Below are positions 1-4,670 of a stretch of 6,699 nt of DNA, piece after piece. Source of the stretch: Deltaproteobacteria bacterium (GTDB lineage: Bacteria; Desulfobacterota_B; Binatia; UBA9968). The notes beneath the pieces are model-generated. The model had not been told where the DNA came from. It searched no databases and worked only from the letters and a program-made list of their open reading frames with translations. Location of the stretch: contig JAUXIP010000116.1 in assembly GCA_030620935.1 (NCBI GenBank), positions 1 through 6,699 on the forward strand. The letters run 5' to 3'. Position 1 is the first letter of the stretch, and each line of letters opens with the position of its first letter. The position numbers and the translations under genes were made by a program.

Positions 1-71
1 GCGCAGACGACTTAAAAAAGGTGCGCTACACGTATCCGAGTCATTCGGATGACATCAGCAACATGGTGTAA
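1..71 (+). CDS. C-terminal end of a probable FAD-dependent pyridine nucleotide-disulfide oxidoreductase (partial)
   Basis: The frame that begins at base 3 is open from the left edge and ends at TAA 69-71; only 22 residues are visible. They end in a D-L-K-K-V-R-Y-T-Y-P-S-H-S-D-D-I pattern. Many members of the mercuric reductase / dihydrolipoamide dehydrogenase family end in a similar way, with a conserved Tyr-Pro-Thr/Ser-x-Ser motif in the dimerisation domain close to the C-terminus. The family transfers electrons between NAD(P)H, FAD and a redox-active disulfide in the cytoplasm. The active-site disulfide and nucleotide-binding motifs lie outside the window, so neither substrate nor gene name can be given. 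The following Cys-rich gene starts 34 bases later on the same strand and is probably cotranscribed. The family call rests on one short motif. Confidence 0.45.
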   Translation, partial: ADDLKKVRYTYPSHSDDISNMV

Positions 72-90
72 CCCGACGGGAATAGCAAAG

Positions 91-95
91 GGAGG
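91..95 (+). promoter_or_regulatory. Ribosome binding site of the tandem YHS protein
   Basis: GGAGG lies 10 bases before ATG 106, a strong Shine-Dalgarno match that supports this start. Confidence 0.7.
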
Positions 96-105
96 AATTT
101 GAAAA

Positions 106-441
106 ATGAAAACACTCATTTGCCCTACATGTGGCTGCTCACTTGTCAGGTTGGGGATCAGTAAGGATAAGGCTGTCGCTCACTCCAATAGTGGCGTAGA
201 GTATTTTTTCTGCTGCAAAGGCTGTGTCGATATCTTCGTTGCAAATCCAAAGAAATATCTTGATGAAATCAGCGATTTGATCGTGTGCCCAACCTGCCTA
301 AGGGAAAAAGCAATGCAGTTTGCCGCTAAGATAGAGTTTGAAGGGAAGGACTTGTACTATTGCCGTTGTCCGCATTGTAAAGAGGAGTTCAATAAAAAGC
401 CCGAATATTTCATAAAACGTTTAGCAGGCGTGGTTGATTAA
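106..441 (+). CDS. Cys-rich protein with two tandem YHS/TRASH-like metal-binding modules
   Basis: This is a 111-residue soluble protein with no signal peptide or membrane segment. It consists of two copies of one module. Module 1 (about residues 5-55) has C6-x2-C9, then Y33-F-F-C36-C37-x2-C40, then F44 and a Pro-x-x-Tyr-Leu end. Module 2 (about 59-106) has C61-x2-C64, then Y84-Y-C86-x-C88-x2-C91, then F95 and a Pro-x-x-Tyr-Phe end. CxxC, then Tyr-Phe-Cys-x-x-x-Cys, then Phe and Pro-x-x-Tyr is the signature of YHS/TRASH domains, small zinc-ribbon-like folds in metal sensing and trafficking (copper P-type ATPases, mercury and other heavy-metal genes). A metal-binding or metal-delivery role is inferred. 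The upstream gene end resembles mercuric-reductase relatives, which fits a heavy-metal or redox context but does not prove it. By eye the gene is more A+T-rich than its neighbours, which could reflect transfer. The true ligand is unknown. Confidence 0.75.
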   Translation: MKTLICPTCGCSLVRLGISKDKAVAHSNSGVEYFFCCKGCVDIFVANPKKYLDEISDLIVCPTCLREKAMQFAAKIEFEGKDLYYCRCPHCKEEFNKKPEYFIKRLAGVVD

Positions 442-451
442 GTTAGGCCAG

Positions 452-474
452 TGCCCCTAATTGTGATCGGGGCA
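452..474 (+). terminator. Weak hairpin after the YHS gene, possible terminator
   Basis: TGCCCC (452-457) and GGGGCA (469-474) form a perfect 6-bp stem around an 11-base loop, 10 bases after the stop codon. No T-run follows, so it may be Rho-assisted or only a 3'-end stabilising hairpin. The rest of the 442-590 gap shows no gene and no convincing promoter for ynfA. The best candidate is GCGACA, 17 bases, TATGCA, which is poor. Confidence 0.3.
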
Positions 475-590
475 TCATCTTACCCAACGATTCGCGGCCC
501 GGCGACAAAAAGTATCGGCTCACCTATGCATTTGGCTCGTACTCTCTCGAGTAAATCGATGGAAGGGATTGGTGGAAAGGAAATAATTTT

Positions 591-932
591 ATGCCCATAA
601 ATAAGGTCCCCTATTCGGTTTTGCTGTTTCTTTTAGCCGGTCTCTGCGAGATAGGCGGTGGCTGGCTGGTCTGGCAATGGCTGAGAGAAGGGAAAGGGGT
701 TCTGTTGGGCCTTGTCGGGGCAGTGATCTTGATTCTTTATGGTATCATTCCGACGTTTCAACCTGCACACTTTGGCCGGGTGTACGCCGCCTACGGCGGC
801 TTTTTTATTGTCTTATCCCTTATCTGGGGATGGATTTTAGATGGAAATATCCCAGACCGTTTTGATGTAACTGGTGCGGCAATTGCCCTAGTAGGTGTTT
901 CAATCATCATGTATTGGCCGCGCCTGGGATAG
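591..932 (+). CDS. ynfA: YnfA/UPF0060-family small inner-membrane protein
   Basis: This 113-residue protein has four predicted membrane helices (about 8-30, 36-53, 63-83 and 91-109). It has the family's typical motifs: A-G-L-C-E20-I-G-G-G-W-L-V-W in helix 1, the [17 protein letters not shown] stretch at 54-70, and D-R-F-D-x-x-G-A near 89-96. Length matches the family (about 105-115 residues). YnfA proteins resemble small multidrug resistance (SMR) transporters in fold. Some are reported to act as efflux pumps, and Glu20 in helix 1 sits where SMR proteins carry their essential Glu. Substrate here is unknown. ATG 591 is preceded by AAAGGA (576-581), a reasonable ribosome binding site. The next gene starts 43 bases after the stop, so the two may be cotranscribed. 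The coding sequence contains a terminator-shaped hairpin, listed separately. Confidence 0.9.
   Translation: MPINKVPYSVLLFLLAGLCEIGGGWLVWQWLREGKGVLLGLVGAVILILYGIIPTFQPAHFGRVYAAYGGFFIVLSLIWGWILDGNIPDRFDVTGAAIALVGVSIIMYWPRLG
786..806 (+). terminator. Terminator-shaped hairpin plus T-run inside ynfA
   Basis: GCCGCC (786-791), loop TAC, GGCGGC (795-800) and then six T's (801-806) have the full shape of an intrinsic terminator on the sense strand. They are codons 66-72 of ynfA (Ala-Ala-Tyr-Gly-Gly-Phe-Phe), a conserved part of the family, so the structure may be a by-product of coding. Translating ribosomes would normally mask it; termination might occur when translation stalls. The 3-base loop is short but feasible. 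The structure is seen directly; its function is unproven. Confidence 0.35.
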
Positions 933-960
933 TCAGGGACGGATATCGAGGGGGCCTGCT

Positions 961-966
961 GGAGGG
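961..966 (+). promoter_or_regulatory. Ribosome binding site that decides the TAXI gene start
   Basis: GGAGGG is 9 bases before ATG 976 but touches ATG 967, so 976 is the likely start. The longer frame from ATG 895 overlaps the ynfA 3' end and encodes a non-family N-terminus. Confidence 0.6.
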
Positions 967-975
967 ATGTTTCAA

Positions 976-1944
976 ATGAGTAAAGAACAAGAGATCAAGA
1001 TTGCCTCGCCTTCCAGTGGCAGATCAGAGATCGCGGCCAGGGTGGCTCTCGGGTTGTATAGAGAGATCGGGAGACATACCAATTATTCGGTATCCCTTGT
1101 CATGGGGCCCAGCGATTCTGAGATGGGGGGAGGAGGCGCCCCAATCGTTGTGGGCAAGAAGAAATATCACTTTAATTTTTCGAACCCTGCAGCCTTGGCG
1201 AGGATGGCCCTCTTTGGCCGAGGACTTTACAAAAGTAAGATTCCTCTGAGAGCCATCGGCGTTTTTCCCTCCTGGGATCGTCTGGTCTTTGCCGTTCACG
1301 AGGATACGGGGATCCGTTCTCTGGAAGAGATCAAAGAAATAAAATTTCCATTGAGGGTTTCTACCCGTCACGGTGGCAGATTCCAGACAACCCTGTTTGA
1401 TATTGATCAGATCCTTAAAGGATATGGGTTCAGTTTCGCCGACTTAAAAAAGTGGGGTGGAAAGATCTTTCCGGAAAGTAGTCCTAGCAGTTCGGAGCGG
1501 GTAAGGCACGTCCAGAGCGGCGAGGCCAATGCGGTTTTCGACGAAGGAATAAAAAGCTGGGGTTCTATGGCGCTCAAGTCAGGGATGAGGTTTCTGCCGT
1601 TAAACGAATCCGTCATCAAACGGATAGAAAAGATCGGGTTTTCTACTGCGCTGATCGACCCGCTGCTTTTTCCCGAACTCGACAGGGAGGTCGTTACCTT
1701 GGATTTCAGCGGCTGGCTCTTTTTCTGCCACCGCAACTTGCCAAGCCGGATCGCTTACCGCATGGCCAAGGCGATCGACCTCTGTCATGACGAGATTCCG
1801 GTCGATCACCTGGATCGCCGAGGCATGACTATGGAGGAATTTTGCCGTGGAGGAGAAGGGGGGCCATTGACCATCCCGCTCCATCCAGGAGCAAGAAGAT
1901 ATTATAAGGAGAAAGGCTATCTGGTTTCCGACGCAGTCGGATAG
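976..1944 (+). CDS. TAXI-family (NMT1-like) substrate-binding-like protein without signal peptide
   Basis: This is a 322-residue protein of the TRAP-associated TAXI / NMT1-like periplasmic-binding fold. Recognisable segments are an early I-A-S-P-S-S-G-R-S-E-I-A-A-R-V-A stretch, G-P-S-D-S-E-M at 44-50, F-S-N-P-A-A-L-A at 67-74, an R-A-I-G-V-F-P-S-W-D-R-L-V-F strand at 92-105 and S-L-E-E-I-K-E at 115-121. G-E-A-N-A-V-F-D-E at 182-190 is a ligand-contact region in relatives, and the terminal L-H-P-G-A-x-x-Y-Y-K-E-x-G is typical. Length fits the family (about 300-340). TAXI proteins normally bind dicarboxylates or similar anions in the periplasm for TRAP transporters. Here the N-terminus is polar and charged, with no Sec, Tat or lipoprotein signal, and no TRAP membrane subunits are visible nearby. 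It may therefore act in the cytoplasm, for example as a ligand sensor, or be misplaced at its start. It follows ynfA by 43 bases. Confidence 0.8.
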   Translation: MSKEQEIKIASPSSGRSEIAARVALGLYREIGRHTNYSVSLVMGPSDSEMGGGGAPIVVGKKKYHFNFSNPAALARMALFGRGLYKSKIPLRAIGVFPSWDRLVFAVHEDTGIRSLEEIKEIKFPLRVSTRHGGRFQTTLFDIDQILKGYGFSFADLKKWGGKIFPESSPSSSERVRHVQSGEANAVFDEGIKSWGSMALKSGMRFLPLNESVIKRIEKIGFSTALIDPLLFPELDREVVTLDFSGWLFFCHRNLPSRIAYRMAKAIDLCHDEIPVDHLDRRGMTMEEFCRGGEGGPLTIPLHPGARRYYKEKGYLVSDAVG

Positions 1945-1954
1945 GCAAGGAAAG

Positions 1955-1985
1955 AGAGTGAGAAGTTCGACGCATCTTTCACTTT
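1955..1985. terminator. Weak bidirectional hairpin between convergent genes
   Basis: Bases 1955-1965 pair with 1976-1985 (AGTGA with TCACT, AAG with CTT, one bulged G at 1962, one G-T pair), leaving a 10-base loop. It lies between the TAXI stop and the stop of the minus-strand 81-residue gene, so it could serve both. It has low G+C and no clean T-run. Confidence 0.3.
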
Positions 1986-2229
1986 ACTCCTCGGTCTCTT
2001 CGAAATAGTCCCTTAAGACTCTCTGTTTAACATACTCCAGAGCACCCATATCCTGGATGATGTCGCCGCCGGTGTCATAGAAGAAAATATCGCCTTTACG
2101 ATTGCGGCCGATGGCGACCAACCATTCCAACTCGTCCCGATCCTCCAAAAGGTAGTTGATGATCTGGTTGGCTCCCCTCTTTGCGATGATGGTAACCTTC
2201 GGATGGATTGTTTTCCTGACCTGTGCCAT
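1984..2229 (-). CDS. Unrecognised 81-residue protein downstream of rlmD
   Basis: I do not recognise this family. The protein is soluble and has no Cys, no signal peptide and no membrane helix. The first 20 residues are basic (R5, K6, K11, K17, R18). A mixed, probably alpha/beta, core follows (N-Q-I-I-N-Y-L-L-E-D-R at 21-31, W-L-V-A-I-G-R at 36-42, G-D-I-F-F-Y-D-T-G-G-D at 46-56), and the C-terminus is acidic (E-E-T-E-E). The start is well supported: GAGGAGG (minus strand, 2243-2237) is 7 bases from ATG 2229. The composition looks like a real protein. The gene is 63 bases downstream of rlmD on the same strand and could be read from the rlmD promoter or from a weak one in the gap. A link to RNA or ribosome biology is only a guess from position. 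Confidence 0.65.
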   Translation of the reverse strand: MAQVRKTIHPKVTIIAKRGANQIINYLLEDRDELEWLVAIGRNRKGDIFFYDTGGDIIQDMGALEYVKQRVLRDYFEETEE

Positions 2230-2236
2230 GTAGATA

Positions 2237-2243
2237 CCTCCTC
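2237..2243 (-). promoter_or_regulatory. Strong ribosome binding site of the 81-residue gene
   Basis: GAGGAGG on the minus strand, 7 bases before ATG 2229, is the best Shine-Dalgarno in the window. It supports this small gene as real. Confidence 0.7.
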
Positions 2244-2254
2244 AGTCGAAAGGC

Positions 2255-2283
2255 AGTCTATATCAGCACGGTTAGTTCCTCAA
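2255..2283 (-). promoter_or_regulatory. Possible weak promoter before the 81-residue gene
   Basis: On the minus strand, TTGAGG (2283-2278) is followed after 17 bases by TAGACT (2260-2255), each matching the sigma70 consensus at 4 of 6 bases. An overlapping TATAGA at 15 bases is an alternative -10. The predicted start near 2248 would leave the strong ribosome site in a 19-base leader. Evidence is by eye only. Confidence 0.22.
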
Positions 2284-2292
2284 CTCGCCTTT

Positions 2293-3579
2293 CTAACGCA
2301 CCACCTCCGCCAGGGTTTCTACGTGAAACGTGTGGGGAAAGAGATCAAAGGGCTGCACTCGGCTCAGTCTGTATCCTTTTTTGCTCAACGCCGCCAGATC
2401 GCGCGCCAGGGTGGGGGGATTGCAAGAAACGTAGAGGATCTTCTGTGCTCCCAGAGAAGCTAAATCTTCTTCCAGTCCTTTAGCGCCTGAGCGCGGCGGG
2501 TTCAGGACAATTTTGGAAAACTTTTCACCTTTGTTCCGCATTTGCTTGATTAGCTGGGGAACCGAAGAGCGGTGCCAGCGAATGTTCGTGAGCTGGTTAG
2601 TGCGGCTATTGGTCTTGCCGTTTTCAATGGCTCGCGGTGCGTTGTCTACCGCCACTACTTCCTTGGTGCGCTGAGCCATGGGGAAGGTAAAGTTGCCGGC
2701 GCCGCAGTAAAGCTCCAGGATTCGGTCTTGGTCGTGAAACTCGCCCCACTGGAGGAGCTCGCCGACAAGTCGGTGGTTGCCTTGCCGGTTTACCTGGGTG
2801 AAGACTTCCCCATCGATCTCCAGCTTCAAGCCGCTTTCCGAATTGGCGGTCATTGTCCCCTGACCCCAGGATCGACGCCAACCGCGGCCGAAGAGAATGA
2901 GCCCCAGCATTTCCCCGTGCGCGTCAAGAAAACGGGAGCAGGCACCGTCATCGTCCAGGGCGAAATCTCCCTCTACTTTACCTGCCAAAATGATCCTTTC
3001 GTTCTCGTCGCTGCCTACGATCTCGATCTCTCGGACAGAGGTCTTCAGTTCTCCGAGCCATTCCCTGGCGACGATAATGTGGCGCTCCACCTTAGGGTCG
3101 GCAATAATGCAGGAGTCGATTTCAATCAGATCATGGGAGAAAGCTCGGTGAAAGCCGAGCTTCTCGCCGTGGGCGTGGAGGCGGATGCGGCGGCGGTAAT
3201 GATATTCTTGCGGCGAAGGAAGGATGGGAATCAGCTGAAATTTGTCGAGCTTTCCGATGCGCTTTAATGCGTCTACCACGTTCTTCTGTTTAGCGGCGAG
3301 CTGACTTTCGTACCGGATGTGTTGCCAGGGGCAACCGCCGCATTCGGTGAAATAGGGACAAGGGGGAGATTGTCTTATCGGTGAGGGTTGGATCAGGCGC
3401 AGGAGTTCAGCGACGGCGTAGTTCTGTTTTTGTTCTACGATCCTAACCTCTGCCTCGTCTCCGGGGGCCGTAAGAGGAGTCAAGATCACTTGACCTTCTC
3501 TGCGGCCGACCCCGTATGGGCCATAAGCGAGAGAGTCAATTTTTATAGCAAATGTGTTGTTGGCGTTCGTCTCTGTCAT
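2293..3579 (-). CDS. rlmD: 23S rRNA (uracil-5-)-methyltransferase, RlmD/RumA type
   Basis: This 428-residue SAM-dependent enzyme belongs to the TrmA/RumA family, which makes 5-methyluridine in RNA in the cytoplasm. Order, numbered from ATG 3579: an N-terminal TRAM-like beta domain (about 8-65); iron-sulfur ligands C74-x5-C80-x2-C83 (C-P-Y-F-T-E-C-G-G-C-P-W-Q-H) with the fourth Cys at 157; F-T-Q-V-N at 260-264; SAM motif L-E-L-Y-C-G-A-G-N-F-T at 288-298; N-P-P-R-S-G at 360-365; nucleophile C386 in V-S-C-N-P; general base E421 in F-H-V-E-T. Cys spacing and the nucleophile and base positions closely match E. coli RlmD, which modifies U1939, so RlmD is favoured. RlmC/RlmCD or a broader-specificity homologue is possible; Asn360 replaces the Asp usual in RlmD. 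GTG 3582 immediately precedes ATG 3579 and could also be used. The 81-residue gene lies downstream on the same strand. Confidence 0.9.
   Translation of the reverse strand: MTETNANNTFAIKIDSLAYGPYGVGRREGQVILTPLTAPGDEAEVRIVEQKQNYAVAELLRLIQPSPIRQSPPCPYFTECGGCPWQHIRYESQLAAKQKNVVDALKRIGKLDKFQLIPILPSPQEYHYRRRIRLHAHGEKLGFHRAFSHDLIEIDSCIIADPKVERHIIVAREWLGELKTSVREIEIVGSDENERIILAGKVEGDFALDDDGACSRFLDAHGEMLGLILFGRGWRRSWGQGTMTANSESGLKLEIDGEVFTQVNRQGNHRLVGELLQWGEFHDQDRILELYCGAGNFTFPMAQRTKEVVAVDNAPRAIENGKTNSRTNQLTNIRWHRSSVPQLIKQMRNKGEKFSKIVLNPPRSGAKGLEEDLASLGAQKILYVSCNPPTLARDLAALSKKGYRLSRVQPFDLFPHTFHVETLAEVVR
3137..3165. repeat. Strong inverted repeat inside rlmD
   Basis: AAGCTCGG (3141-3148) and CCGAGCTT (3155-3162) form a perfect 8-bp stem around a 6-base loop. 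It is extended by GAG/CTC with one bulged A at 3140, giving 11 pairs. It falls in rlmD codons for about residues 139-148. No T-run follows on either strand, so it is not a terminator. It may be chance. Confidence 0.4.
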
Positions 3580-3602
3580 CACTCCGACCTACATGTTATA
3601 AA
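3573..3602 (+). promoter_or_regulatory. Possible extended -10 promoter of the DUF309-ABC operon
   Basis: TGT-TATAAA (3594-3602) is an extended -10 on the plus strand, with CTGTCA (3573-3578) 18 bases upstream as a 4-of-6 -35. A start near 3609 would place the transcript 5' end about 3 bases before ATG 3612, i.e. leaderless. It overlaps the rlmD -10 almost completely. Confidence 0.35.
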
Positions 3603-3623
3603 ACAAGCCAGATGGAAGCTCAA
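3595..3623 (-). promoter_or_regulatory. Sigma70-like promoter of rlmD
   Basis: On the minus strand, TTGAGC (3623-3618), exactly 17 bases, then TATAAC (3600-3595) match the -35 at 4 of 6 and the -10 at 5 of 6. Predicted transcription starts near 3588, only about 9 bases before ATG 3579. That would leave almost no leader and would cut the AGG at 3590-3588. The -35 lies inside the first codons of the divergent DUF309 gene. Confidence 0.5.
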
Positions 3624-3983
3624 ATCGATCCGCGCCTTCTTAAAGGCGTCGAGGAATTTAACCGGGGGCTGTTCTTCGAGTGTCATGAGACCTTGGAGGA
3701 AATCTGGCTGGAGGACCACGGTGAAGACCGGAAATTCTACCAGGGTATCATCCAGGTGGCGGCGGGCTATTTTAAATGGGAGCAAGGAGTTCTCATCGGG
3801 GCGATCAAGCTCTGGCGATCCGGATTGGAAAAGCTTGAGCCTTACGGATCGATCCATCTCGGGGTTGATCTGGGATCGTTCGTCGGAGGGGTAAAGGAAA
3901 ATCTAAAAGAGATCGAGGTTGCTCATCAAAGCGGTGCGAAATGTCAGGATCTCAAAGTGCCGGTTCTTGGTGTGGCTGATTGA
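3612..3983 (+). CDS. DUF309 family protein
   Basis: This is a 123-residue soluble protein matching DUF309 (PF03745), a small all-helical family of unknown function. The diagnostic segment is F16-N-R-G-x-F-F-E23-C-H25-E26-x3-E30-x-W32, followed by F42-Y-Q-G-I-I-Q-V-A-A-G-Y at 42-53 and the K-L-W-R-S-G-L-E-K-L region at 66-75. The clustered His/Glu residues could bind metal; that is inference from the pattern. ATG 3612 is chosen because the family homology begins just after it. An upstream ATG at 3552 would add 20 unrelated residues and overlap the rlmD 5' end. There is no good Shine-Dalgarno, which agrees with a possible leaderless transcript. The ABC ATPase gene follows after 12 bases and is almost certainly in the same operon. 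Confidence 0.85.
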   Translation: MEAQIDPRLLKGVEEFNRGLFFECHETLEEIWLEDHGEDRKFYQGIIQVAAGYFKWEQGVLIGAIKLWRSGLEKLEPYGSIHLGVDLGSFVGGVKENLKEIEVAHQSGAKCQDLKVPVLGVAD

Positions 3984-3995
3984 AAGCGGTTTCGG

Positions 3996-4670
3996 ATGAT
4001 CCGTTCAGTCAATGTTCATAAGATCTTTACTCAAGGGAAGAACAAGGTCACTGCCCTCGCCGGAGTCTCGTTTGATGTCGAGAAGGGGAAATTCGCAGTC
4101 ATCATGGGGGCCAGCGGATCAGGGAAAAGCACCCTTCTCCACCTGATCGGCGGGTTGGACCGACCTAGCCAAGGGGAGATCTTGGTAGACGGGCGTATCA
4201 TCTCGCAGATGCCGGATGATGAGGTGACTCTCTTTAGGCGCACGCAGGTCGGCTTCGTTTTTCAGTTTTTCAATCTTCTTCCTACTCTCAGCGCCGTAGA
4301 AAATGTCATGTTACCTCTGGTCCTTGATGGTCAGTCGACGGGACCGGCCAGAGCACGGGCGCAAGCGCTCTTGGAACGCGTCGGGTTGGAAGCACGCAAG
4401 AGCCACTTGCCCGAGGAGATGTCGGGGGGAGAGATGCAACGCCTCGCCATCGCCCGGGCCGTGGCTTTCCATCCTCAGATTCTTTTGGCCGATGAGCCTA
4501 CGGGCAACCTCGACTCCAAGTCCGGTGGTGCGATTTTGCGGCTGATTCGCGATATCAATGAACAAGAGGATTGCACGGTGATCATGGTTACCCACAATCG
4601 AGAAGCCGCCGACTACGGCGATCGCATCATCTATTTAAAGGATGGTGTGATAGAAAAAGAGTCGCAGTGA
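3996..4670 (+). CDS. ABC transporter ATP-binding protein, MacB/LolD/YbbA type
   Basis: This complete 224-residue ATPase has all key motifs: Walker A G38-A-S-G-S-G-K-S-T46, Q-loop Q90 in F-V-F-Q-F-F-N-L-L-P, signature M-S-G-G-E-M-Q (142-148), Walker B I-L-L-A-D-E-P with catalytic E167, D-loop G170-N-L-D and switch His200 in V-T-H-N. The F-F-N-L-L-P-T-L-S-A-x-E-N-V and D-E-P-T-G-N-L-D-S stretches are typical of the MacB/LolD/YbbA/FtsE group, which drives FtsX-fold permeases rather than import channels. It should sit on the cytoplasmic face of the inner membrane, bound to the permease encoded immediately downstream. The two genes overlap by 4 bases, which implies translational coupling and a fixed ratio. 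Start ATG 3996 has only a weak purine-rich site before it. Substrate is not predictable; lipoprotein, lipid and peptide export and cell-envelope mechanotransmission all occur in the group. Confidence 0.92.
   Translation: MIRSVNVHKIFTQGKNKVTALAGVSFDVEKGKFAVIMGASGSGKSTLLHLIGGLDRPSQGEILVDGRIISQMPDDEVTLFRRTQVGFVFQFFNLLPTLSAVENVMLPLVLDGQSTGPARARAQALLERVGLEARKSHLPEEMSGGEMQRLAIARAVAFHPQILLADEPTGNLDSKSGGAILRLIRDINEQEDCTVIMVTHNREAADYGDRIIYLKDGVIEKESQ

Noticed and set aside
447..554. Short open stretch after the YHS gene, in a third frame, that could be a gene remnant
   Set aside because: About 35 codons with no start codon or ribosome site and no recognisable similarity; treated as intergenic.
895..975. 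N-terminal extension of the TAXI gene starting inside ynfA
   Set aside because: The extra 27 residues overlap the ynfA end, lack family similarity and lack a ribosome site, whereas ATG 976 has GGAGGG at good distance.
2572..3267. Long open frame (231 codons) on the plus strand opposite rlmD
   Set aside because: It is fully antisense to a well-supported enzyme gene. Its product shows no recognisable motif and it follows from the codon pattern of the opposite strand.
3552..3611. Upstream start for the DUF309 gene
   Set aside because: It would add 20 Cys/Ser-rich residues unlike the family and overlap the divergent rlmD start.
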